Shown here piece by piece: positions 13,603-22,490 of a DNA stretch of 34,665 nt. A model generated the notes under the pieces. It was not told the origin of the DNA, did not search any database, and was given only the letters and a program-made list of their open reading frames with translations. The stretch's first letter is position 1. Every line of letters starts with the position of its first letter. Position numbers and translations under genes: made by a program. Source of the stretch: a virus; IMG/VR virus record IMGVR_UViG_3300043411_000407, positions 1 to 34,665 of that record. The stretch is one strand, 5' to 3'.

Positions 13603-15123
13603 ATGGAAAAAGAGCTAGATGATGTAAAAGAAGTAGCCGAAGCAGGCCGTGGCACGGATAATGTACTAGCACACATGTCGCTTGGTGAAGTTGTTATTCC
13701 CCGAGTTTTTCTTGATGACCCACAAGTAATGGAGTTATTGCAACAGATTTTCCAAGCTGGCGGCGCTGATATGAATCAGTACACCGTTGGTCACGAAGCT
13801 AACTCGATTAATCCTGAAACTGGATATCCTGAGTTTGGTTTTGGTAAGATATTTAAGAAAATTGCAAGCATTGCTTTACCGGCTGCGGCTTCTTTCATAC
13901 CCGGCATCGGTCCAGTTGTAGCGGCTGGATTAGGAGCTGCTGGCGGTGCATTGGGCGGCGGAGGATTAAAGGGGGCGTTGCTAGGGGGTGCATTAAGCGG
14001 AATCGGCGCTGGGCTAGCTGGAAATACCACAAACGCTCTAAAAGGCACATTACTTGGTGGACTAGAAAAATCTATTTCTGGTGGGTTATCGCCAATAGGC
14101 AAAGCAATTAGCGGCGGATTGTCTAGTTTAGGTGATTCAGTAAGCGGCGCATTAGGTGATATTGGTGATTATACTGGATTAAGTGATGTGTATAAATCAG
14201 CCTCCGGAGCTTTAAGCGACATAGGGGGAGGTATTAGCAACACTATAGGAGATGCTTACAATGGAAGTGTTTTGCAAGGAGCATTCAAAAGCGGCGGAGA
14301 TGTGCTTAACTCAATTGGAATAAACACTAGCTCAGATAGCTTAGGAGCCGGTCTTGGAGCTTCAGCGGGTGGTGGACCATCAACTTATGGCACAAATATT
14401 GATTTGCCTTGGAAAAACAGTGTGGCTGATATAGCGACCTCTTATTCACCATCAGCTGATTTCGCTAGCTATAAACTTCCATCATTTGATAATGTTGGTA
14501 GCTCTAATGTCATTACTAATGCTGCAAAGGCAGCTGTATCATCACCATTAACAGGAGTAACGGAAGTGGCAAAAACAAATTACGCATCACCATTGGCAAG
14601 CGCATTGCTTGGTACATTCACCAACAATAAAGCTGAGAGCCAATTATTGAAACAACAACAGGCGAATAAAGCTCTATTTGAGCCTTATTTGAACTTTGAA
14701 TTTAACCCCGGCGATTTAACGCAAGACCCCGGCTATCAGTTCAACCTTGCACAAGGCAACCAAGCCCTTGACAGGCAGCAACTCGCTAAGGGTGGATATT
14801 TCTCAGGAGAAGCATTAAAAGAAGCTCAAAACTTCGGACAAGGCTTAGCTGACAACACCTACAACACTGCATTTAATCGCGCTCTACAGACTAACACGGC
14901 TGGTTTACAAGGCGCAGGGGCAATGGCTGGTATTAATGACAATATCGGTAATATTAAAGCTGGCTCAACTGTAAACACTGGCAACCTCTATAGCGGTGCT
15001 TTGGGTTCTATTTTGGGTGGTGATTCATTCAATAATAGCGGTGCTTTAATGGGTGGAAGCACTGATTTCTTGACCGCACTACAAAGAATGCAATTAGCAA
15101 AACAGCTAGGATTGGCAGCATAA
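13603..15123 (+). CDS. DNA ejection / internal virion protein, glycine-rich
   Basis: Encodes 506 residues. Residues 15-40 hold the AHMSLGEVVIPRVF motif, a variant of the PGEVVIP signature near the start of many podovirus internal and injection proteins. Residues about 75-140 are hydrophobic and Gly/Ala-rich (alternating GAGLGAAGGALGGG-type stretches), consistent with a membrane-active segment. The C-terminal third contains NFEFNPGDLTQDPGYQFNLA, known from a widespread phage structural family. Position after gp10 matches P22 ejection proteins (gp7/gp20/gp16). AGGGGAG lies upstream of the ATG. Confidence 0.72.
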   Translation: MEKELDDVKEVAEAGRGTDNVLAHMSLGEVVIPRVFLDDPQVMELLQQIFQAGGADMNQYTVGHEANSINPETGYPEFGFGKIFKKIASIALPAAASFIPGIGPVVAAGLGAAGGALGGGGLKGALLGGALSGIGAGLAGNTTNALKGTLLGGLEKSISGGLSPIGKAISGGLSSLGDSVSGALGDIGDYTGLSDVYKSASGALSDIGGGISNTIGDAYNGSVLQGAFKSGGDVLNSIGINTSSDSLGAGLGASAGGGPSTYGTNIDLPWKNSVADIATSYSPSADFASYKLPSFDNVGSSNVITNAAKAAVSSPLTGVTEVAKTNYASPLASALLGTFTNNKAESQLLKQQQANKALFEPYLNFEFNPGDLTQDPGYQFNLAQGNQALDRQQLAKGGYFSGEALKEAQNFGQGLADNTYNTAFNRALQTNTAGLQGAGAMAGINDNIGNIKAGSTVNTGNLYSGALGSILGGDSFNNSGALMGGSTDFLTALQRMQLAKQLGLAA

Positions 15124-15124
15124 T

Positions 15125-16063
15125 ATGGCAGTAGATTTAAGCGTATTTGAACGGCAGAAATCAGTGCTTGACCAACAGGCATTGCAGGAAGCTTTTAACT
15201 TGAAAAAGGCTTTGGCCACTGCTGAATTGCAAAAGGCTATGCAACCGAAAGAATTTGACATTGGAAAAGTAGGTGAGCAGGCATTTATAAAGGCTTCGCA
15301 AGGAATGCCATTAAGTCCAACGGAAGCCTCTGCTCTGCAGTATCTTGACGCTAAAACTCCAACATCAGTATTTAATCCTGTAACTGGTGTGATGCAGGAA
15401 AAGCCTAGCTTGCTTGAAAGAGCAAACGTAAGGTTGCCGCAACAATCTGCCCAACCAATGCAAAAGGCATCTCCAAAATTTACATCCGAGCAAAATGCAC
15501 AGTTGAGAGATATATTTGAGCCACAAGATGAATGGGATGCTAAGTATCAGGCGCAATTACAAGCAGCAGCAGGAAACCCAAAATTACAGCAGTCCATCCG
15601 TCAAGAAATGGCGAAGGCACGCACAACTATGAGTGAAGCGGAATCAAAAGCCGCTGGATTTTCTGAGCGCATGTTGCAATCTGAGCCTTCTATTGAAGCC
15701 AATAAAGATGCTGGAATGTCTATGTGGGAAAAAAGCAAAGCGGCTATTCCAGTTGTCGGTAACTATGCTGTATCACCTGAATATCAACAATTTGACCAAG
15801 CGCAGCGTGATTTTATCAACGCTCAGCTTCGTAGAGAATCGGGTGCTGTTATATCGCCAGAAGAATTTGATAACGCTAGAAAGCAATATTTTCCGCAATC
15901 TGGTGATAAGCCAGAGGTATTAGCGCAGAAAAAAGCCAACCGTGAAGCGGCTATTAATTCTATGCGAACGTCTGCTGGTGCAGCTTATAAACCAGCGCAA
16001 CCTGTTACCCTATCAACTGATGCCCCGCAAACCGATTATAAATCTAAATATGGATTAAAATAA
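15125..16063 (+). CDS. Internal virion / ejection protein
   Basis: Encodes 312 residues, Gln/Ala/Lys-rich and helical. Residues about 225-275 contain INAQLRRESGAVISPEEFDN followed by a KQYFPQSGDKPE-like stretch. This block is shared by many podovirus DNA-injection proteins (SPxEFxxARxQYFPxxGD) and is the basis for the call. It lies between two other ejection-type genes, one base after the previous stop and overlapping the next by one base (TAATG). Released with DNA into the host envelope in related phages. Confidence 0.7.
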   Translation: MAVDLSVFERQKSVLDQQALQEAFNLKKALATAELQKAMQPKEFDIGKVGEQAFIKASQGMPLSPTEASALQYLDAKTPTSVFNPVTGVMQEKPSLLERANVRLPQQSAQPMQKASPKFTSEQNAQLRDIFEPQDEWDAKYQAQLQAAAGNPKLQQSIRQEMAKARTTMSEAESKAAGFSERMLQSEPSIEANKDAGMSMWEKSKAAIPVVGNYAVSPEYQQFDQAQRDFINAQLRRESGAVISPEEFDNARKQYFPQSGDKPEVLAQKKANREAAINSMRTSAGAAYKPAQPVTLSTDAPQTDYKSKYGLK

Positions 16064-17688
16064 TGGCTGATTTAGCACGCATAAAAGAGAATGTTGCAAA
16101 GATGGCTGGTATGAATGCACCAGAAGCAGACATTGACGGTTATATTGCCTCTGAAGGGGTAAGCATTAATGACGTGCGCGATTTTCAACCACAGAGCACC
16201 TTTTCATCCCGCATACAAGCAGACTTCCAAAAGCGCAAAGATGCGATGAATCAATCGGCTGAAGATTACGTTGGTGGCAAACAAGGCTTAGCAAGCACTT
16301 ATTTACAAACGGCTGGTGAATTGGGCGGCGGAATATGGGATGTAGGAATTAATACCGCAAAAACAGCTTATGACGCATTACCTGATGCTATTAAACCAAA
16401 GCTAACTGATGATGGTAGGGCTGCGCTTGAAACAGTGAAACAAGGCATTGGCAATGCTATTAATTATGTATCTGATAGCGCGGTTGGTGATGTTGCGCGT
16501 CAAAACCCTGTATTTATGAAAAACGTAGGCGCTTTGGGTAATATTGCTTCAGTAGTGCCAGTAGGTGCGGCTGCTAAGATAGTCGGAAAGCCATTGCTTA
16601 ATGCTGGTGTAAAAAGCGCAACCGTTGCCTCGGATGTTACGAAAGCGGCGGCAAAAACTTTAGTCCCTAATATTAGCGAGGGTATGGCTGATATTGCTTC
16701 GCTCGCGCAAAAATATGAAATACCGCTATCCCTAGACCAAGTATCAGGAAGCCGTGCACTAAAAACTATTCAAAAGGCTGGGCAGGATTTACCATTCTCA
16801 GGGCAGCAAGCTTTTAGAGAAAAGCAATTACTGTCATTGCAAAAGCAATTATTTAAAACAGTTGGTGTCGATGCTGATAGATTCAATACTGCTACGATGG
16901 CAAAAGCTTTTGAAAAAGTTGGCGGTGAATTTGATTCTCTCACCAAGGGAAAGCAATTTAACATAGGTGGTGAATTTATTAATAACGCCGCTCAAACAGC
17001 GGAAGAAGTTGCTTCTACTTATGGCAAAGATGCCGCTGAAATTTACGGACGCGAAGCTCTGAAGGTAATAGATGATTTTGGCTCTGGAGATTCTATATCT
17101 GGTGAACTAATTTCACGTCAACGCGCTAGAATCAATGGACTCGCACGCAAAGCCTCTGACCCGAACATTAAGGGCGCATTGCTTGACCTTGAAAATAATA
17201 TAGTTGATGGAATAACCAGCGGCGACCCAGTATTACAAAACGCATTATCACAAGCAAAAAACCGCTATAAAAACCTTATTGTTTTAGAGCCTATAGCCAA
17301 TAAAGCAAAGGGTGGTTTTATTAGTCCAGCACTATTAAACAACCGTGTTTCTCAGGTTTATAAACGCGCCCATACAATAGGGCAATCTGGTGAAATAGGT
17401 GACTTAGCAAGGATTGGAAGTGAATTATTGCCTGAGCTTGGGGGGTCTGATACAGCGCAAAAACTATTCTTAATGGGTGCATCTGTGCCGACTGGATTTA
17501 TTGCGCCAACTACAACAGCAGTGACACTAGGTGCAAATAAAGCATTCCAATCTGGTGTTAATAGAAATCAAGCATTGGTTGGTAAAGCAATTGAAAAAGC
17601 ACAGGCGGCTAAAATAACAAAACAGGATTTACAAAAGGCATTAGAGGCAAGGAAGCAAAAGACTATTAAAGCCCCCAGTAACCAGTAA
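16063..17688 (+). CDS. DNA ejection protein, P22 gp16-like position
   Basis: Encodes 541 residues, third of the ejection-type trio. It opens with a short helical ADLARIKENVAKMAGMNAPE repeat-like domain found at the N-terminus of several injection proteins. A hydrophobic segment follows near 150-190 (NIASVVPVGAAAKIVG). The middle (about 210-290, IPLSLDQVSGSRALKTIQK) resembles a domain shared by phage injection and lytic proteins, and long helices close it. No lysozyme motif is visible. TAATG coupling with the gene before; a 190-base gap follows. Confidence 0.68.
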   Translation: MADLARIKENVAKMAGMNAPEADIDGYIASEGVSINDVRDFQPQSTFSSRIQADFQKRKDAMNQSAEDYVGGKQGLASTYLQTAGELGGGIWDVGINTAKTAYDALPDAIKPKLTDDGRAALETVKQGIGNAINYVSDSAVGDVARQNPVFMKNVGALGNIASVVPVGAAAKIVGKPLLNAGVKSATVASDVTKAAAKTLVPNISEGMADIASLAQKYEIPLSLDQVSGSRALKTIQKAGQDLPFSGQQAFREKQLLSLQKQLFKTVGVDADRFNTATMAKAFEKVGGEFDSLTKGKQFNIGGEFINNAAQTAEEVASTYGKDAAEIYGREALKVIDDFGSGDSISGELISRQRARINGLARKASDPNIKGALLDLENNIVDGITSGDPVLQNALSQAKNRYKNLIVLEPIANKAKGGFISPALLNNRVSQVYKRAHTIGQSGEIGDLARIGSELLPELGGSDTAQKLFLMGASVPTGFIAPTTTAVTLGANKAFQSGVNRNQALVGKAIEKAQAAKITKQDLQKALEARKQKTIKAPSNQ

Positions 17689-17812
17689 TTAACCCGCGCG
17701 CAACAGAAAATAAAATGGTAGTAATGACATAGAAATAAATAATAAACTTTACCGAACGCCGTAAATACCTACGCTCGTAAATTGGTTTATCTACTTCTTG
17801 TTTACCTACCAT
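17666..17812 (-). CDS. Possible small membrane protein on the opposite strand
   Basis: A 48-codon frame on the minus strand in the 190-base gap before the fibre gene, overlapping the end of the ejection gene by 23 bases. It is basic at the N-terminus (YERRYLRRSVK), followed by a good transmembrane stretch (FIIYFYVITTILFSVA) and a short tail, a convincing small inner-membrane protein. There is no ribosome-binding site (ATATCTATAT precedes the ATG) and no obvious promoter, so I am unsure. If real it is the only leftward gene inside the late block. Confidence 0.35.
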   Translation of the reverse strand: MVGKQEVDKPIYERRYLRRSVKFIIYFYVITTILFSVARGLITGYWGL

Positions 17813-17821
17813 ATATAGATA

Positions 17822-17867
17822 TTTACTAGACTTCTTCTACAAAATAAAGTAAAAATATAGTGTAAAA
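17822..17867 (+). promoter_or_regulatory. Candidate promoter before the fibre genes
   Basis: TTTACT (17822-17827) and TAAAGT (17845-17850) are 17 bases apart, each 4/6 to consensus. Overlapping this, AGTAAAAATATAGTGTAAAA at 17848-17867 repeats the AGTAAAA...TGTA(A/C)AA pattern of the gaps at 5561 and 13567. The fibre gene ATG at 17879 follows with AAAAGGAAT as ribosome-binding site. Confidence 0.35.
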
Positions 17868-17878
17868 AGGAATAAACT

Positions 17879-20008
17879 ATGAGCGTTTTGTTACTCCCCC
17901 CGATATTCCAATTTTTCGACAATAATGGCGACCCATTAGCCAACGGCTTTGTTTATACTTATGCGGCTGGAACGACTACTCCGCTAGCGACTTATACGAA
18001 CAGCTCAGGTACTATTGCCGCCCCTAATCCTATTGAGCTTAATGCGGCTGGACGACCAACTTCAGGAAGCGGTGCAATATGGGGGGAAGGTGCGTATAAG
18101 TTTATCGTAAAGGATTCTAGTGGTGTTCAGGTTGGCGATGCTTTAGACAACGTAACATCATTTACTACCCTTGCAAGCTCAGCAAATGCCTATTTTGAAT
18201 CATTCAGTGGAAACGGAACACAAACAGTTTTTACAACTTCAAGCGATCTAGGCACAGAAGAAAAAGGCTTGATGGTATTTGTGAGTAATGGCTTGCAGGA
18301 AATCGCAGTAAACGGCACATTTGTAAGTGATACAGATTGGACTAAGGGTGCTGGATGGACTATCGCGGCGGGTGTGGCAACGGCTACAGGGGCTATTTCA
18401 ACAGCAATTAGCCAAGTTCCAACTATCCCCCTTGTTGCGGGACAAGCTTACGCCGTAACTTATACCATTACACGTTCGGCTGGCGGCTTAATTCCTTCCC
18501 TTGGTGGGCAGAATGGCACAGAACGCACTGCAAGCGGTACATACCGTGAGATTATCATTGCTGCAGCGACCACCCCTACTGCGTTTACTGGTAACGCTTT
18601 TACAGGCACTTTAGACAGTGTTTCAATCACAAGAGCCGATGCACAAGGTTATGATATTTTATCACCTTCTGCTTATACGATTAACGGAACAACCCTAACT
18701 TTTGCTTCCGCTCCCGCCACTGGAACAAATAACATTTATGTGTTTGCGCCTTCTTTGCTCTTAGGAGCAGCGAGCGCTGCGGCAACGTTAGCGCAAGGAT
18801 ATGCGGCGGCTGCATTGACATCAGAAACAAATGCTGCGGGTAGCGCCTCAAGTGCGGCGGCTTATGCCCTAGCGAAGGTTAAATGGACATATTCCAGCAC
18901 TACAACCATGGCAGACCCTTCTACAGGGAATGTCCGTTTCAATAACGCTACATTGTCAAGCGTTACTGCTATTGCGATAGCCGACCAATCAGCGGATAGT
19001 GGGAATCCTGATTTAAGCGCGTGGATTAATACTTGGGATGACGGAAGCGGCTCAAACCGTGGCACTATTTACGTATTTAAGGACAATAGCAACTTCCGTT
19101 TATATGCTGTAAACAGTGCAAATACCGACAATACCACATGGAATCAAGTATCAGTAACTCATATTTCGGGTTCGGGTTCTTTTACCAACGGTGATGCGCT
19201 TTACTTAGGATTTGCGGCAAGCGGCACGACTACTGTCACAGGCGGCATTACTGCCCTAACAGGTGACGTAACGGCTTCTGGTTCGGGTAGTGTTGCTGCT
19301 ACTATCGCAAACAATGCCGTGACCCTTGCGAAAATGGCAACGCAAGCTGCTCTTACCGTGCTTACAAACGCAACAAACGCAGTGGCAAATCCTACAGCTT
19401 TCGCCCTAGCAGCTAAGCAATTTCTAGTAGGCAATGATGATGGAACGGCTTTAGTGGCTGGTAGTTTTGGTGGCGGGCTTTCAGTAGCAAGCGGCGTAGT
19501 TTCTGGGGCTGGCGTTATTTCTTCAGGCTATTCAGGTAGCGTAAATAACTCATCTTCTGGCTCTGGTGCTGATGTTGACATGACACCTAGCTATACGATT
19601 CCTGCAAACTATCTCACGGCTGGAAAGATTTTGCGTGTTACTGTGCATTATAGGATGACATCTGGTTCTGCCCCGCCAACCATTCTAATGAAATTAAAGG
19701 CTGGGTCAACTGTCCTAGCGACTCATGCAGCAGCAACCCCGCAAGCGAGCATGACTAACGTGCAAGGGTTGATGACTTATTTAATTACGGCAACGGCTGC
19801 GCCAAGCGCCTCGTCTCCGCTTGAATGCGCTGGCACTATTACTACAAATGCTTTCGGGAATACTTTAAATTTAAATACTACGGCTATGCCTGTGAACGTT
19901 GCTACTAATGGTAGTCTTGTCTTGCAAGCGTCTACTCAGTGGAGCGCAGTAGGAACAGGAACAAATACTATTACACTCAGTCAATTCGTTGTAGAGGCAT
20001 TGAACTAA
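17879..20008 (+). CDS. Tail fibre / tailspike-type protein
   Basis: Encodes 709 residues. The N-terminal 100 residues (PPIFQFFDNNGDPLANGFVY, YAAGTTTPLATYT, then a NPIELNAAGRP-like turn and GAYKFIVKDSSG) form the virion-attachment domain common to podovirus fibres and spikes. Next are beta-rich modules: about 145-255 looks like a carbohydrate-binding jelly roll (DWTKGAGWTIAAGVATATGA), about 295-325 is an Ala-rich helical spacer, and the last 160 residues are another jelly-roll-like head. No hydrolase motif was seen, so I favour a binding fibre over an enzymatic tailspike. Confidence 0.78.
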   Translation: MSVLLLPPIFQFFDNNGDPLANGFVYTYAAGTTTPLATYTNSSGTIAAPNPIELNAAGRPTSGSGAIWGEGAYKFIVKDSSGVQVGDALDNVTSFTTLASSANAYFESFSGNGTQTVFTTSSDLGTEEKGLMVFVSNGLQEIAVNGTFVSDTDWTKGAGWTIAAGVATATGAISTAISQVPTIPLVAGQAYAVTYTITRSAGGLIPSLGGQNGTERTASGTYREIIIAAATTPTAFTGNAFTGTLDSVSITRADAQGYDILSPSAYTINGTTLTFASAPATGTNNIYVFAPSLLLGAASAAATLAQGYAAAALTSETNAAGSASSAAAYALAKVKWTYSSTTTMADPSTGNVRFNNATLSSVTAIAIADQSADSGNPDLSAWINTWDDGSGSNRGTIYVFKDNSNFRLYAVNSANTDNTTWNQVSVTHISGSGSFTNGDALYLGFAASGTTTVTGGITALTGDVTASGSGSVAATIANNAVTLAKMATQAALTVLTNATNAVANPTAFALAAKQFLVGNDDGTALVAGSFGGGLSVASGVVSGAGVISSGYSGSVNNSSSGSGADVDMTPSYTIPANYLTAGKILRVTVHYRMTSGSAPPTILMKLKAGSTVLATHAAATPQASMTNVQGLMTYLITATAAPSASSPLECAGTITTNAFGNTLNLNTTAMPVNVATNGSLVLQASTQWSAVGTGTNTITLSQFVVEALN

Positions 20009-20481
20009 TGGCAACCATTAAACACATAAAAACAAATGCCATAACTGATTGGACGCAGCCGCAGTTGGACGACATCATTGCTGGTGGTGCACCGCCTTTG
20101 CCACCTCCAGGCACTACTCTATCACAAGTAGTATTGCCCTCTGATTGGAACGATGACCATACACTTATTCTAGAAGTAGCTGGCAATTTCTTCATCGAAA
20201 CGCCTTCTAATAAAACTATTTACATCATCCCCTCTGCTATTTACGCCGCTACTATTAATACCATCAAAGGCATACAAACGGACAGCGGGACTATCACTGT
20301 TGCGGTGAATATCAACGGCACGCCTGTCACGGGCTTATCCGCTATTGCAGTTACCAGCACTCCCCAAAATGTCACAGCTACGGCAGCGAATACCATTGCG
20401 GTGGGCGATGTAGTGACGGTGGTGCTTTCTGCTAATGCCAGTGCCACAAATTTACGATTCTCAATGGAGGCTACACGATGA
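20008..20481 (+). CDS. Fibre-associated beta-rich protein
   Basis: Encodes 157 residues from the ATG that overlaps the fibre stop (TAATG). It has an N-terminal linker with Pro-rich GGAPPLPPPGT, then LPSDWNDDH, a segment seen in phage tail tip and fibre proteins. A Thr/Val/Ala-rich beta region (TIYIIPSAIYAATINTIKG through the end) completes it. Probably an appendage subunit or fibre tip adaptor. Confidence 0.6.
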   Translation: MATIKHIKTNAITDWTQPQLDDIIAGGAPPLPPPGTTLSQVVLPSDWNDDHTLILEVAGNFFIETPSNKTIYIIPSAIYAATINTIKGIQTDSGTITVAVNINGTPVTGLSAIAVTSTPQNVTATAANTIAVGDVVTVVLSANASATNLRFSMEATR

Positions 20482-20669
20482 CACTAGAAACACCTAACGG
20501 CTGGATGCAATACGACAATCAGATTGGCACATTTCGCGGCATGAAGAATGGCGTGATTTACGGCACATATACCAACGAGATAACCACAGCACAACAGCTT
20601 TCCGATGAAATGGACGCTATGCTCACCATTGAACAAATCGCTGAACTACAAGCAGAGAAGGTAGAATAA
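20478..20669 (+). CDS. Small appendage-operon protein
   Basis: Encodes 63 residues, beginning with a compact beta-like half (GWMQYDNQIGTFRGMKNGVI) and ending with a helix. ATGA overlap with the previous gene. Short proteins of this size sit among fibre genes in many phages as chaperones or connectors; no family is recognised. Confidence 0.55.
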   Translation: MTLETPNGWMQYDNQIGTFRGMKNGVIYGTYTNEITTAQQLSDEMDAMLTIEQIAELQAEKVE

Positions 20670-20670
20670 T

Positions 20671-21516
20671 ATGGGCGCTATTGCAAGTTTAGACCAGCTA
20701 GTAAACACTTTAACGGGTGGTGAAGCTGCGTTTGAGAGTATGTTTTACTTCTCTGACAACCGCATTGGTTCGGGTGCAGGGGCTGCATGTGTGGCTGGAC
20801 AGTGCACATCGCTTTGGACATTTAATGGGTATAACGGGCAAGGGGCGGCTCCGGGTGGTACAGCACGCAATCCTGACAATACAACGCTCGGCGCTATTGG
20901 GCAATCCAACCCTACAGGTGGAAGGCAAAAATATCTTACATGCTTTCCTGCGTACTCAAACTCCGCAGGTGTATTTTCTTTGTATGACCGTCTAGCAGAC
21001 ATAAGTGGTTTATCTGGCACTGTGACGACTGCTCAAAACACCACAAGTCTTGCAGTGACCCGTTACACAGGCACAGAATCCGTTGGCAATCAGATATGGC
21101 TAGAGATATATACCATTGTGGGGGCAACAGCGACAACTGCAACCGTAAGTTATACCAACCAAGCGGGAACATCGGGGCGCACTTCTAAAGCCGTAGTGTT
21201 CGGGGGCACTGGGCGAAGGGAAGCAACGCGCATGATTCGTGTACCCTTAGCAGATGGTGACACAGGGGTGCGCTCTGTTGAGTCTGTAACACTAGCAGCG
21301 TCAACAGTAACCGCTGGTGACTTTGGGGTAGTGATTGCGCGGGAGATTGCAATTGGCATTATCGCAACGGCAGGGGTCGGCTCAATGACTGACCTGCTCA
21401 CTCAATTACCTTCCCTGCCGGAGATTAAGACAGACGCATGTTTGGCGTTATCGTTCCTCGCGGTATCGACAACCTCTCCTAACTTTTTCACGACCCTGAG
21501 CATGGTGGAGGCTTAA
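20671..21516 (+). CDS. Tail appendage protein, copy 1 of a paralogous pair
   Basis: Encodes 281 residues, Gly/Thr/Ala-rich and beta-structured. It shares with the next gene a block of about 90 residues (about 140-230 here), including the near-identical ATTATVSYTNQAGT and SVESVTLAASTV. The ends differ, as expected for distal fibre proteins that vary in receptor contact. Its stop abuts the next ATG. Role in host recognition is inferred from position after the fibre. Confidence 0.62.
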   Translation: MGAIASLDQLVNTLTGGEAAFESMFYFSDNRIGSGAGAACVAGQCTSLWTFNGYNGQGAAPGGTARNPDNTTLGAIGQSNPTGGRQKYLTCFPAYSNSAGVFSLYDRLADISGLSGTVTTAQNTTSLAVTRYTGTESVGNQIWLEIYTIVGATATTATVSYTNQAGTSGRTSKAVVFGGTGRREATRMIRVPLADGDTGVRSVESVTLAASTVTAGDFGVVIAREIAIGIIATAGVGSMTDLLTQLPSLPEIKTDACLALSFLAVSTTSPNFFTTLSMVEA

Positions 21517-22335
21517 ATGGCTATATCCACATATGCAGATTATTTAACGAGGCTAAATCAGACCGTACCGATTCATTTCTATAAAGCGATGATTGCACCA
21601 TCATCTGGATATAGCTCATCGTGGACTAGGGCAAACCTATCAGGGGCAATACCAACTACCAGCGCCGCGTGTGATAATACCCTCACAGGTGCTCTTAATC
21701 TTCAATCGAATATAGGTGATTCAGCGAGCGAGTACGTCATTTCTGGAATTAGTGGGAACGGCGCTTCAATAGGTCAGGTTCTTGTTTGTGACCGTTTAGT
21801 GCATAGTGGCGGATTATCTGGCACTACCACAGGAGCGCAAACCACCAACCTACCTACGGCGGCGCTTACGCGTTATACAAGTGGCGTTGGTGTGATGATA
21901 GGATTAGAGATTTACACCGCCATAGGAACCACAGCGACAACTGCTACAGTGAGCTATACCAACCAAGCGGGAACGGCTGGCAGGACAACAAAAGATATTG
22001 TGATTGGCGCTACAGGAGCGAACGCAGCAGGCAGGATATTGCCATGCCCCCTTCAAGATGGTGATACGGGGGTTTTATCAGTTGAAAGCGTAACCTTGGC
22101 GGCTTCCACAGTATCGGCGGCTGGTAACTTTGGCGTAACGCTATTTAAGCCTCTGTATATGTCGAGCATGTCTGATGCTAACAACACTCCAAACGGCACA
22201 AACTTTCAAAACTCACTAATTAGTGGTGGTATGCAATTTGAGCCTATCTCAAGCGAGGCTTGTTTGATGCAGCTGCTGTTAGGGTCTACTGGCAATAACA
22301 CGGTGTTAAGCATGACATTCATGGAGATTAGCTAA
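21517..22335 (+). CDS. Tail appendage protein, copy 2 of a paralogous pair
   Basis: Encodes 272 residues, paralogue of the preceding gene. The shared block lies at about 125-210 (LEIYTAIGTTATTATVSYTN, GAT, LQDGDTGVLSVESVTLAAST). N-terminal 90 residues and the last 60 residues are diverged. The nucleotide sequence in the shared block is also similar (for example around 21130 and 21935), suggesting duplication not long ago or gene conversion. Ends in a TAATG overlap with the next small gene. Confidence 0.62.
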   Translation: MAISTYADYLTRLNQTVPIHFYKAMIAPSSGYSSSWTRANLSGAIPTTSAACDNTLTGALNLQSNIGDSASEYVISGISGNGASIGQVLVCDRLVHSGGLSGTTTGAQTTNLPTAALTRYTSGVGVMIGLEIYTAIGTTATTATVSYTNQAGTAGRTTKDIVIGATGANAAGRILPCPLQDGDTGVLSVESVTLAASTVSAAGNFGVTLFKPLYMSSMSDANNTPNGTNFQNSLISGGMQFEPISSEACLMQLLLGSTGNNTVLSMTFMEIS

Positions 22336-22490
22336 TGGCTGGCGCACAAGGCAATAGATTCTTTCCTGATGGCATGGCAGTTGAGCTGGGCATGGTTCCT
22401 ATTCAAGCCGTGCCCACCACAGGAACGCAGCAGGTGTTTTGGAGCATGTTTGATGACTTTTTTAGTTATATAGAAGTGGATGCAAACTAA
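22335..22490 (+). CDS. 51-residue hypothetical protein
   Basis: A 51-codon ORF joined to both neighbours by one-base TAATG overlaps. Hydrophobic and aromatic (MVPIQAVPTTGTQQVFWSMF) with an acidic tail. Last gene before the lysis block. Not recognised; it may complete the appendage set. Confidence 0.5.
   Translation: MAGAQGNRFFPDGMAVELGMVPIQAVPTTGTQQVFWSMFDDFFSYIEVDAN

Noticed and set aside
20671-22335. Diversity-generating retroelement (template/variable repeat) in the appendage genes
   Set aside because: No reverse transcriptase gene in the window, and differences between the copies are not limited to A positions.
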